DNA of 64,000 bases from Pseudogymnoascus destructans (lineage: Eukaryota; Ascomycota; Leotiomycetes; Thelebolales; Thelebolaceae), in NCBI RefSeq assembly GCF_001641265.1, contig NW_020167548.1, positions 124,001-188,000 of the forward strand, written 5' to 3'. A program made the position numbers and the translations under genes. The notes below the pieces were generated by a model that searched no databases, was not told the origin of the DNA, and worked only from the letters and a program-made list of their open reading frames with translations. Position 1 is the first letter of the stretch, and each line of letters begins with the position of its first letter. Shown here in pieces: positions 20,620-30,488 of the stretch.

Positions 20620-22555
20620 ATGTCTGTCGTCAGTTCGAAGGGGAAAACCCCCACCACGCCAACTTCGTCTCAGAGGTCTAAGCCTGAGAATGAAGAGATG
20701 CCCGATGCACCCACCGTCAACGAACTCAAGGAAACTCTACGCGTCAAGTTGCCCGACACTTACTCCGGCAACCGAAAGGAACTTGAGGTGTTTTTGCTAC
20801 AGGTCGAACTGTACCAGCACTTCAATGATGAGAAGTTTCCCACCCAGGAGAGCTATGCCCTGTGGACTGCGTCCTACCTTAGGGGGGAAGCCCTGCGATG
20901 GATCGAACCATTCCTCAAGGACTATTTCAAATATGAAAGTACCAATGGAAGCATGACAACTACGCAGACTATGTTTGGCAGCTGGAATGGATTCTGTAAG
21001 GAAATCCGACGCATGTTCGGAGACATCGATGAGATTAAGACCGCAGAAGACCATCTGTTTGCACTTAAGCAGACTGGCAGCGCCCTCACGTACTCCACAG
21101 AATTCCAGAGATACGGCAATCAGACAGGATGGGACGCCAGCGCACTCATCAGCCACTACCGACGTGGGCTGAAGAGCCATATACGTATGGAACTTGCCCG
21201 TTTGGAACAACAACCAACGGACATGGTAGCGCTAATCGAACATACGGTCCGAATCGACAATCGACTATACGAATTCCAGAAGGAACGTCGGACCTATGAC
21301 AAGCCCAAGAAAAGTTACCCCTACCGGGGAAACGAGGGCAGACGACGGGATCAACACCCGCGAGACAACCGTTGGTCGGACCCAATGGAACTCGATGCCA
21401 CGTTCAAACCTGGACGACCCCGTGACCCTAAGAAAGACAGACAATTCAAGGAACGACTCTGTTTTAACTGCGACAAGCCAGGCCACATGGCCCGAGACTG
21501 CAGACAGCCAAAGAAAGGGAACGGCAGACGCAAAGTCGGCAAACAACTCAATGCCACCTGGACAGGACAGTTGAATGCAACGTTTGTGAGCAAACAGGAC
21601 TGGGGAATAAACGGCGAAAGCACCCCAGAAGACGAGAGCTCAGACGAAGGGTCGGAGGCGGAATCGTTCACCGTCTCGGAACAGGAGACCTTCGACGAGC
21701 TCGCACCTACGGAACCAATGAGTCCACGGTGCAAGAGCGTAGTAAGACGCATGGCAAAACACGCCCACGCGAAGATTAGGGCCGAACGAGACAAGCCCAG
21801 CGGCCAGAGGAGAATCCCCACGCTTAAGGGCATCTACGGGAACCTGTTACAGGGACTTCCGTTAGAGTGCAAGGTGGACGACTGCAAGGATGACCTCTGG
21901 AGATACTACGACCAACTAACGAATACCCGCAGGCTGCTTGGCACGTCCCCAGACGTAGCTAAGTTGGAAGCCCAAGAAGCGGAAGAACTGGAGAAGGATG
22001 TCGAGCATATGGCTAAACTGAAGTATATGAAAAGCGTCGAACTTTACTACCAGGACCGCAGGAGAGCCCTGGAGAAGTACGACGAGAAAGCCAGAGGTAT
22101 GCTCCGACGGGAAAATGCGAGACCCACTCCACGCATCGAAAGGAGAGCCATGGAGCAACTAGACACGTTCTCCACGCCTCTGAGGGAAGATAGTGCATGG
22201 GTGAGAGGACAGCGGGAACTATCAACGACAGACGCAACAGAGACTGATCATCCCTGGCACGCGTATGTCTACTGGGAGTATTGCAGCGAAGATGACTGCA
22301 AGCTCCACTGGAAAAAGAAACACCAGAATCAGTTGTTTCCCCGATCCTCGCCCAGGATACACTTCAGAGACGCAGAGCAAGTTCACGCCCTCAGGCGAAG
22401 CCAGTCTGAAGGACTTGCCTATCAAAAGCGAACAGGTATACGAGAAATACCCACATCTGCTAGACGAAGCAGAAGAGCGAGGGAAACGATCTCCCCAAGG
22501 ACCACCATTGGAAGCGGATGAATACTATCCTTCCTCGGACGAGTCAAAAAACTAG
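20620..22555 (+). CDS. gag: Gag of the Ty3/gypsy element, one frame break near the 3' end
   Basis: Gag is the structural protein that packages element RNA in particles. The frame from the ATG at 20620 carries the retrotransposon gag domain and a CX2CX4HX4C knuckle (CFNCDKPGHMARDC, about residues 281-294). A Cys-containing block (YWEYCSEDDCKLHW) follows near residue 550. The annotated frame stops at TGA 22519-22521. However, the more protein-like sequence after about 22340 is in the +1 frame (acidic, ending SSDESKN) and stops at TAG 22553-22555, right after the heptamer A AAA AAC. The switch falls at the run CCCC 22339-22342, so a single extra C would account for it (mutation or sequencing error). 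Confidence 0.82.
22546..22552 (+). promoter_or_regulatory. Predicted -1 frameshift heptamer A AAA AAC between gag and pol
   Basis: In the ancestral gag frame the codons are TCA AAA AAC TAG. A -1 slip continues as KKLGV into an open frame that joins the protease without a stop. Heptamer, stop position and the KKLG junction are the same as in the unrelated-looking gag at 394-403. No downstream structure was determined. Confidence 0.7.
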
Positions 22556-25500
22556 GAGTCCTCGACGGTAGGCCACCGGCGAGCGACAGGAAGAGGCCTA
22601 GTACGAACCAGCTATGCGCCACGGAAGGCGGCATGCAACTATATGTGGTCGCTAAGATACAACAGCGACACCTCCGAGCAATGATTGACTCAGGAGCGAC
22701 GGGCAACTTTATGACAAAGAAAGTAGCAGACACGCAAGGTTTCAAGACGCAATTGAAAACCGAACCATACCCATTAATGGTCGTAGATGGAGAGCCCATC
22801 TCGACTAATGAAGGAATGGTGACCCACGAAACGGTCCCATTGGAAATGGTCATGCTACACGGGCACAAGGAAACGATTCAGTTTGACATCGTGCACATGG
22901 ACAACCATGCGTGCATCCTTGGTGTGCCATGGCTCAAGAAACACAACCCCCAGATTGACTGGTGGAACGAGAAAGTTGTGATGAGCCAGTGCGCGTGTGA
23001 ACAACGGACGGACACGCGACAACGGGAGAAACCCTCCCAGGGCCGGAAGGAGTTATGTGCAACCTCCGAGCTCGATGACCTAGCCCAGGCATCCTCACCG
23101 ACGAGTATACCGGTGGAGTACAAGGAATACGAGCGATTATTCCAGGAAGGCCCTAAGAACGAGGCGCTTCCTAAGCACCAACCATGGGATCACGAGATAC
23201 CTTTGGAGAAAGACAAGAGTCCACCGTTCGGACCAATATATCAGCTATCGGAAAAGGAGCTGAAGGTACTTAAGGAGTACATCGATGATAACCTAGCGAA
23301 AGGATTCATCAGACCATCCACATCACCAGCAGGAAGTCCGGTGCTTTTCGTACCAAAGAAAGACGGCTCCCTACGGTTATGTGTGGACTATCGAGCATTG
23401 AACAACATCACAATCAAGGACAGGTATGCCCTGCCGTTAATCAACGAACTACACGATAGATTTCAAGGAGCAAAGATCTTCAGTAAGCTAGATCTGCGAG
23501 GAGCATACAACCTGATCCGAATCAAGGCTGGGGAAGAGTGGAAAACAGCATTCCGCACCCGCTATGGCCTATTCGAGTATCAAGTCATGCCCTTTGGGCT
23601 AACAAACGCACCCGCATCCATGCAACGACTGATGAATGATGCTTTGCACGAATACTTAGACATCTTTACCATTGTCTACCTAGATGATGTCCTGGTGTAT
23701 TCAGCAACCAAGGAGGAGCATGTCAAGCATGTCAAACTCGTCCTGAAGAAACTAAAGGAGTACAGCTTACTCCTCAAACCAGAGAAGTGCGAGTTCCATA
23801 AAAACCAAGTCGAATTCTTGGGTTACATTATTGGAACGCACGGCATCAAGATGGACCAAGCAAAAGTAATGGCAGTGTTGGAATGGCCAACACCGACCAC
23901 GGTCAAGGAAGTGCAAGCCTTCCTAGGCTTCGCCAACTTCTACCGAAGATTCATCTCGGGATATTCCAAGGTAGCTCAACCACTCACGGAGCTTACCAGA
24001 AAGGATCTCGAATTCAAATGGACGGACAAGGCAGAGGCTGCTTTCCAGGAACTTAAGACGAAGTTCACGGAAGCACCTATCCTTGCTACATTTGACCCTG
24101 CAAAGAAGATCATCCTCGAAACGGACTCTTCTGACTTCGCAATTGGAGCATGTCTGAATCAACCAGACGAGAACGGTAAGTTCAAACCAATCGCGTACTA
24201 CTCTAGGAAACTGTCACCCGCGGAACTCAATTACGACATCCACGACAAGGAGCTACTGGCTATTGTCGTTGCCTTTGAGCAGTGGCGAGTATATCTTGAG
24301 GGACCCACCTACCCTGTGCAGGTATGGACGGATCACAAGAACCTCATATACTTCACCACGACCAAGGTTTTAAACCGCAGACAAGTCCGCTGGGCAGAAA
24401 CCCTCGCAGCCTACAACTTCACGATAACCTATCGCAAGGGCTCCGAGAATGCAAGAGCAGACGCTCTCAGCAGACGGACCGACTACGCCGGCCCAAAGGA
24501 AGAAAGACCTAGAGCAATTCTGAAGAAAACAGATGCAGGAATACAGTACAACGAGTTACTAGCGACGATCTCAGTCATCGAAGATACAGAACTCGAGGAA
24601 AGACTCAAGAAAGCTTACGCAACAGACGAATGCGCCAAGCGAGTCTTGTCCAAAGTCGAAGGTGACTTCACCATCGACGAACAAGGATTGATTCGATACA
24701 AAGGGTTAGTGTATGTCCCAAGTCAAATGAGACGCCTGCTGGTGCAAGAACAACACTCGTTACCAGCACACGGTCATCAGGGAGTAACACGAACCTTCGA
24801 ACGAATCACCCGACACTACTACTTCCCAGGTATGAGGAAGCAGGTAGAGACAGTGGTAAGAGAGTGCGACATTTGCAGCAAGTCAAAATCCAATAGGCAC
24901 CTGCCATACGGACAACTCAAGTCGACACCAGTACCAAAAGGAGCGTGGAAATCAATAGCTTTGGACTTCATCGTCAAGCTTCCACCCTCCAAGGACCCGT
25001 TAACAGGAATAGAATATGACTCTATCCTCGTCATCACGGAAAGACTCACGAAATATGGGAAGTTTATACCATATCTAGAAGCTAGCGACGCCGAGGCGCT
25101 CGCATATACCTTCATTCGAGTCATATTAGCCGATCATGGGATGCCAGAAGAAATCATCTCAGATAGAGACAAGCTCTTTACTTCGAAATTCTGGAAATCA
25201 TTGATGGCGCTACTGGGAACAAATCATAAGCTGTCAACAGCTTTTCATCCCCAGACAGACGGCCAAACAGAAAGATTAAATCAGACCCTTGAACAGTACC
25301 TGCGAAGCTATGTCAATCATCAACAGGATAACTGGGTTCAGATCTTACCCATCGCACAGTTTGCATATAACAGCGCGATGACAGAAGCAACGAAAGTCTC
25401 ACCGTTCTTTGCCAATTATGGCTACCAGCCAGAAGCATATAGGCAACCAAGACCGGATGAATCACGAGCTGAACAAGCCCTGATCGTGGTGGAACAACTG

Positions 25501-26085
25501 AAATCGTTCCACGAACAACTTGCGACGGACATCCAATTCTTAAATGAACGATCCGCCGCATACGCAAACAAGAAGCGCAGTATGGAACCTGCCTTCAAGG
25601 AGGGGGATAAAGTATACCTACTCCGGAAACATATCAAAACGAAACGACCAAGCACAAAGTTGGACTTCAAGAAATTGGGACCATTCAAAATATTGAACAA
25701 AGTCAGCTCAGTTAATTACAGACTGCAGCTACCCAAGAAGTCTAGACTACACCCGGTATTTCATGTCTCACTACTGGAACCAGCAAGAGGAAATACCCCA
25801 ATTGCGACCGACACCGAACTCCAACCCGAGAATGAGATAATCGAATATGAGGTCGAAGCGATCCTAGACAGAAGGTTAGTAGGACGTCGAGAAGAGTTTT
25901 TGATAAAATGGGAAAATTACGAACCTACGGATAATTCGTGGGAACCAACAAGGAACATCAGCAAAGAACTGCTGGAGGAATATCGACGCCGCCATCCGCC
26001 AGCCATTGATCCCAAGATGCAGGGGAGTAGGCCAGTGGATCGGAGGAAGCGAGGGTCCCGGTCACAGACGAGGAGGCAGCGCTAA
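22552..26085 (+). CDS. pol: Pol polyprotein of the Ty3/gypsy element
   Basis: Pol is probably made as a -1 frameshift product of gag; the frame is open from 22522 and its first ATG is at 22633. Numbering from that Met (1,150 residues), the protease has the DSGA motif at about 19-22. Reverse transcriptase has YLDD at 349-352, and RNase H begins near 496 (ETDSSDFAIGACL). The integrase zinc region (H...H...C...C) starts near 708. The integrase core acidic residues follow in ALDFIVK, ISDRDKLF and QTDGQTERLNQ. A C-terminal chromodomain (about 1073-1118; EFLIKWENYEPTDNSWEP) may steer integration to particular chromatin. No stop or frameshift is visible, so the enzyme could be active. Confidence 0.95.
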   Translation, partial: LGVLDGRPPASDRKRPSTNQLCATEGGMQLYVVAKIQQRHLRAMIDSGATGNFMTKKVADTQGFKTQLKTEPYPLMVVDGEPISTNEGMVTHETVPLEMVMLHGHKETIQFDIVHMDNHACILGVPWLKKHNPQIDWWNEKVVMSQCACEQRTDTRQREKPSQGRKELCATSELDDLAQASSPTSIPVEYKEYERLFQEGPKNEALPKHQPWDHEIPLEKDKSPPFGPIYQLSEKELKVLKEYIDDNLAKGFIRPSTSPAGSPVLFVPKKDGSLRLCVDYRALNNITIKDRYALPLINELHDRFQGAKIFSKLDLRGAYNLIRIKAGEEWKTAFRTRYGLFEYQVMPFGLTNAPASMQRLMNDALHEYLDIFTIVYLDDVLVYSATKEEHVKHVKLVLKKLKEYSLLLKPEKCEFHKNQVEFLGYIIGTHGIKMDQAKVMAVLEWPTPTTVKEVQAFLGFANFYRRFISGYSKVAQPLTELTRKDLEFKWTDKAEAAFQELKTKFTEAPILATFDPAKKIILETDSSDFAIGACLNQPDENGKFKPIAYYSRKLSPAELNYDIHDKELLAIVVAFEQWRVYLEGPTYPVQVWTDHKNLIYFTTTKVLNRRQVRWAETLAAYNFTITYRKGSENARADALSRRTDYAGPKEERPRAILKKTDAGIQYNELLATISVIEDTELEERLKKAYATDECAKRVLSKVEGDFTIDEQGLIRYKGLVYVPSQMRRLLVQEQHSLPAHGHQGVTRTFERITRHYYFPGMRKQVETVVRECDICSKSKSNRHLPYGQLKSTPVPKGAWKSIALDFIVKLPPSKDPLTGIEYDSILVITERLTKYGKFIPYLEASDAEALAYTFIRVILADHGMPEEIISDRDKLFTSKFWKSLMALLGTNHKLSTAFHPQTDGQTERLNQTLEQYLRSYVNHQQDNWVQILPIAQFAYNSAMTEATKVSPFFANYGYQPEAYRQPRPDESRAEQALIVVEQLKSFHEQLATDIQFLNERSAAYANKKRSMEPAFKEGDKVYLLRKHIKTKRPSTKLDFKKLGPFKILNKVSSVNYRLQLPKKSRLHPVFHVSLLEPARGNTPIATDTELQPENEIIEYEVEAILDRRLVGRREEFLIKWENYEPTDNSWEPTRNISKELLEEYRRRHPPAIDPKMQGSRPVDRRKRGSRSQTRRQR

Positions 26086-26524
26086 CTGCCTGTTCCTCAG
26101 CCTCAACAGCGTCACGCTTCTCAGCAGCCACACGTTCGGCCTCCTCTGCCGCATCAAGCTCGTCGAGGGTTTTCAAACCTCGCCGGAGCATATCTTTACC
26201 ACGGGTTCGGATGAGGCGTTTCTGCTTCCGCAGACGAAGTAACTTCGAAAGGGTTTCTTCCTCTTCGCGATCCAGGCGATCCTCCTCCCGTTCGAGCTTC
26301 ACCCAGTCGGGATGCTCAGGACCCATACAGTCACACTTTTCTTTCAAGTTGCGACGAACGCACTCGGCGCACCGCCGTGAATCATTTGGAGACGACACGC
26401 AAGTAATGTTTCGCCTCACGCAGTTCGAGCAAGAATCCATTTCGGGTAGTTCGTATCCGTGGTTCTTTATTCGACAGACAAGATCGTTGCGTTCCTGGAG
26501 TTTGCGGGCAGTGTAAGTAGGCAT
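25958..26524 (-). CDS. Antisense cysteine-rich ORF of the retrotransposon
   Basis: This is a 188-residue frame on the strand opposite pol. It starts at the Met of MPTYTARKLQ (the frame is open up to 26572) and overlaps the last ~130 bp of pol. It has a cysteine cluster with the pattern CSNC...C...CAEC...CDC (about residues 32-65), resembling a zinc-binding knuckle. A long highly charged helix follows (LEREEDRLDREEEETLSKLL), probably a coiled coil, and then an Ala/Ser-rich tail. The sequence is clearly protein-like rather than a mirror of pol. I recall similar extra antisense genes in some fungal Ty3 elements, but the function is unknown to me. Confidence 0.65.
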   Translation of the reverse strand: MPTYTARKLQERNDLVCRIKNHGYELPEMDSCSNCVRRNITCVSSPNDSRRCAECVRRNLKEKCDCMGPEHPDWVKLEREEDRLDREEEETLSKLLRLRKQKRLIRTRGKDMLRRGLKTLDELDAAEEAERVAAEKRDAVEAEEQAVSAASSSVTGTLASSDPLAYSPASWDQWLADGGVDIPPAVLC

Positions 26525-26620
26525 GTTGCATGTTGAAGGACTCGCTGAGGAGCAGCAGAGTCCCGGGGACATGGACGTACTTATAGGATTCGAGACGAAT
26601 GCCCAGGGGAAGGGAGCGAG

Positions 26621-27095
26621 TGTTACGACGGAACAAGAAGGCTGGCCAACTACAGGACAGGAAGGAGGGAGGTCGCATGAGACCGGCCCTGGTACCTGGA
26701 GGGGCAGCGGGGAATAGTAGTTCCGAAAGTATCACGTGACGGACTCGCAGGATGATGAGAAGAGTCCTAAGAGTCCAGGACTCCGAGGACTCAAGTGAGT
26801 TCCCAGGAGTCCACTAGGCACGTGATGGACTCGCAGGATGATGAGAAGAGTCCTAAGAGTCCAGGACTCCGAGGACTCGAGTGAGTTCCCAAGAGTCCAC
26901 TAGGCACGACGCCACTATATAAGTAGATAGTATTTCCTTAGATAGGAGCTTCGTGCTCAACTCAATACAGTATTTGTTATATACTAGTAACGTGTTACTT
27001 GAAGCCTTTGTGTCTGATCCCCTGCCTCCTCTGATAAGTAAACCTTTACGCAAGAGAACCTCTGTGTCTTCTATCGTTTAGAAGTCAGCGTTACA
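26621..27095 (+). repeat. 3' LTR (475 bp)
   Basis: Same length as the 5' LTR. Differences seen by eye are about nine; most isolated ones are transitions, with one small cluster near CTATATAAGTAGATAG. The 86-bp tandem repeat is present here too. It is preceded directly by the polypurine tract. Confidence 0.92.
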
Positions 27096-27149
27096 TATAC
27101 CTATAACAACCGTAATAACCGTAACAAGCTGTGAGCTGTAATTGTAACA

Positions 27150-27418
27150 CTTTGGACTTCATTGTCAAGCTACCACCCTCTCAGGACCCGTTAACAGGAG
27201 TAGTAGTTGATGCTATCCTAGTTATTACAGAAAGACTCACAAAATATGGAATATTTGTGCCATATTTAGAAGCTAGCGATGCTAAAGCACTCGCATACAC
27301 CTTCCTTCGAGTCATATTAGCCGATCATGGATTACTAGAAGAAATCATCTTAGACAGAGACAAGCTTTTCACTTCGAAATTTTGGAAATCTTTAATGGTG
27401 CTTTTGGGAACAAATCAT
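27150..27418 (+). pseudogene. Integrase fragment of an old Ty3 pol copy
   Basis: It matches pol of the intact element from about base 24962 to 25227 (TLDFIVKLPPSQDPLTG... to LFTSKFWKSLM) with scattered substitutions, several changing residues. It has neither start nor the flanking pol parts, and stops at CAAATCAT, next to a CTT microsatellite (27420-27440). The missing continuation is the minus-strand piece at 19340-20056. The 54 bp between the 3' LTR and this fragment (27096-27149) are AT-rich and unrecognised. Confidence 0.85.
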
Positions 27419-27483
27419 TCCTTCCTTCTTCTTCTTCTTCTCTCTTTAGATTCAATCTAGCTTACTTTACCTGGACTGGCACT

Positions 27484-27792
27484 ATGACCTCCGTGACCAT
27501 CGTTATCAAACTCAAAATGCCCCAGGGAACAGCTCAAATGAATACTAGTCAGCGGATTCTCCACAGGGATGGCCCAACACTGACCTATACTGAGATTGCC
27601 CCAGTTCAAAAGAGAGAGCATGAAGGCGACAAATATGACTCGTTGCTGTTACAATTAAGTATCCTTGCTGGGGTCACTGCTTTGGTACTCACCTCTCTTA
27701 ACGTACTCTTCCTCTCCTTGATGTTCTTAGTCAACACCATCAGATTAAACATCCTCTCCTTTACAACACCCGACATTGTCATCCCCAGGTAA
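27484..27792 (+). CDS. Small hypothetical protein with hydrophobic C-terminus (doubtful)
   Basis: A 102-residue frame from ATG to TAA. The second half has a long hydrophobic stretch (LSILAGVTALVLTSLNVLFL) that could span a membrane. I recognise no family. Its place between transposon debris and the F-box cluster, and the lack of supporting signals, make it a weak call. Confidence 0.2.
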   Translation: MTSVTIVIKLKMPQGTAQMNTSQRILHRDGPTLTYTEIAPVQKREHEGDKYDSLLLQLSILAGVTALVLTSLNVLFLSLMFLVNTIRLNILSFTTPDIVIPR

Positions 27793-27977
27793 AAACACTC
27801 ACCTGCAGTTCATATAAACAAAAGCTAACTTTCAAAGATTTTGCTTTGAGGATCTGTACCGCAGATGACACCTTAACCCAGGCTGAATCGGGCTTTCAAA
27901 CTCCTTTCAAATTGAAAATTCAAGAAAGAGCTTTGAGCACTCGACATCGCAGATCTCAGTCTTCCATCACCCAAACC

Positions 27978-28586
27978 ATGTCATCAGCATCTCAGTCTCT
28001 CACCACTCAAACTATGGCGTCTCCATCTCTCCTCAGTTTGCCCTCCGAAATTCTCTACAGCATTACGAACCATCTCAGCTACGGTTCACATCTCGCCCTC
28101 TCACTCACCTGTCGCGAGCTCTATCGCAGAGTCGATGCTCCTTGTCAGCCATACACTCTACCATCACCTTCCGGAGCGAAATCCAAAACCTACACCATGG
28201 CTGATCTTCTTGAGATAGAGAACTGGGAAGAGCCCGGCGCCCTTTGGGACACCTACCTCGGATTTCGGAACCCCAAACCAACCGACTTGTTCGCATGCCG
28301 CATATGCCTATGTCTCCGCGTGGCCACCAAGTTTATCAACCCACAGAAGGGCTATACTTCCTGGTTCAAGTATATGAGTACAGTATCCCTTGACCTCACG
28401 GAGCACAGAAAAGAGCGGTTCTGTATACCGTGTGGGATCAAGCGTAAATGGTATCACCACGGAACGCGATTTAAGGCGATGGGACGGCCAGAGGAGCACC
28501 TGCATGTTTGCAATGAGTGTGGTGATTTCGAGGTGGTTCAGGCTGGATCAAAGGGCTTATGGCTTTGCGCTGCGTGCAGAAGATAG
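27978..28586 (+). CDS. F-box protein with four CxxC knuckles, cluster copy 1 (intact)
   Basis: F-box proteins recruit substrates to SCF ubiquitin ligases through Skp1. This 202-residue protein (or 190 from the Met at 28014) has an N-terminal F-box-like motif (LLSLPSEILYSITNHLSYG...LALSLTCRELY, about residues 18-52). A linker with TYTMADLLEIE follows. The C-terminal half carries four CxxC pairs (CRIC, CIPC, CNEC, CAAC) that could form two zinc ribbons. The same arrangement recurs in the four following copies, so the cysteines are probably functional. No introns are needed. It is the only copy of the five that reads cleanly from start to stop. Confidence 0.75.
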   Translation: MSSASQSLTTQTMASPSLLSLPSEILYSITNHLSYGSHLALSLTCRELYRRVDAPCQPYTLPSPSGAKSKTYTMADLLEIENWEEPGALWDTYLGFRNPKPTDLFACRICLCLRVATKFINPQKGYTSWFKYMSTVSLDLTEHRKERFCIPCGIKRKWYHHGTRFKAMGRPEEHLHVCNECGDFEVVQAGSKGLWLCAACRR

Positions 28587-28832
28587 GCAGAAGACAATGG
28601 AATAGTGGTTTGCGTTAAGTGAATGATTTAGACAGAAGGCAGTAAAACAGGGCACCACGGGGCATTTATTCACTCTCAGGTTCTTTGTTGGACTTTTAGC
28701 GTTTGTTTGTTAATAAAATATATTTACCCCCTGCCAGTGCACCTCCTAAGAATCATCCTGGACTCTTACACAAGGTCGCTCTATCAAGACTCGTCACTGC
28801 CTCACATTCATCAATCTCACATCTCATGAACT

Positions 28833-29403
28833 ATGGCGACAACAGCAACCCTGCCAAGCTTGCCAGTTGAACTGCTCTATCAAATATCAGAGCAGCTCAG
28901 TTATGGTTTTACATTTTACCTTCTCATTCACATGCCGGGAGCTCTATACCAAACTCGATACCCGTCACCGACTGCCTGCTTCCTCAACTCAAAACAAGGC
29001 CTACACAATGGAGGACCTCCTCGAAATAGAGGAGTGGCCAGAGCATGACCCTCCACACCCTGTGTTCAAAGTATGCCCGATCAAGTTCATGGCCTGAAAA
29101 ATCTGTTTAAAAATCCGCAGCCACACCAAGTTTTGCACCAGTTTTAAGGAGTACTTTTATTACAAGAGGAACGCCTCAGAAGATTCTAAGGAGAATGTCA
29201 TGGAATGCAAGCTTGGGCAGGTTTGCCTAAAGTGCGCGGCTGCCACTGGGATTTATGATTACATTAGGATAGATGGATGGTATATGACCGAGGAGGGGGT
29301 TTACTGGCACATGTGCTATAAATGTAATCAATTCTCTCAGGAACTTCGTACAATCTCAGGGGAGTTGGTTTGTGAGAGTTGCCAGGATACATTGGAGGCA
29401 TAA
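28833..29403 (+). pseudogene. F-box/CxxC gene, cluster copy 2 (frameshifted)
   Basis: It opens with a good F-box start (LPSLPVELLYQISEQLSYG) and then leaves frame within the motif. The continuation (FSFTCRELYTKL..., YTMEDLLEIEEWPEHD) is in another frame. The CxxC region appears in a third stretch (CLKC, CYKC, CESC, 29200-29403). The first CxxC pair is lost and the region near 29095-29200 has stops. Several indels separate it from copy 1, so no functional product is expected. Confidence 0.7.
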
Positions 29404-29424
29404 AAGAAGGAGACACGAGGCTGC

Positions 29425-30087
29425 AGGGCGTTTATTCACTCTCACTGTCTTTGCAACCCTTGTTAGCGTTTGTCAATCACGAAATCCTCCGCCAAATAAC
29501 AAGTTACCTCAACTACCCACGCCGTCTCATTCGCCTGCCCCAAGCTCCATGCCAGAGTCGAAAGCCCCAATTGGCGACGCACCATTTCCACTGGCAATGC
29601 CATACCCTACACCATGCAAGGACTCCTCGCCATAGAACTATGGCCCGAATTCGCACCATCCCTCGGCGGCGACCGTGTATCACGTCAGATGCCCAGCAAA
29701 AACGACTTCTTCGCCTGCCGCTACTGCTGCAAGATCCTCTCCGCCATCAACTTCACTAATAGGCATCTTAGTCGCGCTTACTGAAAACGCGATAGGGATG
29801 AGGAGGAGATTAGTAGGAGAGATCAGAGCGCCTGGCGCATTTGTATTCCGTGTGGTGCTGCGGCGAAGATGTATCCTAGAGATCGGAGTTTTCCTTTTGG
29901 TGGGATGTCGGGGGGTTATGGGTTTACGTGTGTCAAGTGTCAAGGGTTCGTGTTGGAGAGGCTGGGGTTTGAGGGTGAGAAAGTTGGTTTTACTTGTGAT
30001 AAGTTACTTGTCGGGAAAGCAGTGATGAGAAAAAAGAGCCGTCTGATACTTACATATGGTGGGTATTCGAATGACTTGCTCACATGA
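29425..30087 (+). pseudogene. F-box/CxxC gene, cluster copy 3 (no start, several frame breaks)
   Basis: There is no ATG at the expected place. The F-box helix is recognisable as HEILRQITSYLNY (about 29479-29517). The linker (YTMQGLLAIELWPEFAPS) and the first knuckle (FFACRYCCKIL) follow in shifted frames, and then, after a stop at about 29782, the pieces CIPCG and CVKCQGF. The start of this call includes the recurrent upstream block. The copy is clearly dead. Confidence 0.65.
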
Positions 30088-30127
30088 AGCATTACCAATT
30101 TATCATCATAGTGCATGTGAGCCACTG

Positions 30128-30268
30128 CTCAGAGTATAAGATCTCTCCTCAAATAGTGAATCCTTAGATACTTAATCAAAGAATCACGAGCCTACTGCTC
30201 AGGGTACAAGATCTCTCCTCAAATAGTAAATCCTCAGACACTCGAATAAAGAATCACTGGTTCCCGTC
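30128..30268. repeat. Tandem duplication of a ~70-bp unit
   Basis: The sequence around GATCTCTCCTCAAATAGTGAATCCT occurs twice, near 30140 and 30208, each followed by a stretch ending in AAAGAATCAC. The copies differ at several positions. It lies between cluster copies 3 and 4. Confidence 0.6.
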
Positions 30269-30488
30269 TCTCTTAGATCATTTAGTGATGACAGGAAATA
30301 AAGAGACAGAAAGCTAACAAGTATTTTATTAGTCTTCTCAGAGTTTACAGAAACTACAGGGCGTTTATTCACTCCTATTTTCTGTGCTCTCTTTTTAGCT
30401 TTTTAGCGTTTGTTTATCACATACCCTCATACTCCTATCATCAAGCATCGTTCTTCATACTCCAACATCACCTCTAATCTCACACACT

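Larger units (their letters stand above)
20099..27095 (+). mobile_element. Nearly complete Ty3/gypsy LTR retrotransposon (chromovirus)
   Basis: The element has two 475-bp LTRs, gag, a frameshift site, a full pol (protease, reverse transcriptase, RNase H, integrase, chromodomain), an antisense cysteine-rich ORF, and a polypurine tract (AGGGGAAGGGAGCGAG, 26605-26620) abutting the 3' LTR. By eye the LTRs differ at about nine positions (roughly 2%), so insertion is fairly recent. Gag has one frame break in a C run. The 5-bp flanks (CTAAG left, TATAC right) do not match, so no target duplication is preserved. It lies between two oppositely oriented pieces of an older copy of the same family. I could not identify a primer-binding site with confidence. 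Confidence 0.92.

Noticed and set aside
20620..22521. Gag ending at the TGA 22519-22521 as the natural gag end
   Set aside because: The sequence before that stop loses protein-like character after the C run, while the +1 frame ends exactly at the frameshift heptamer.
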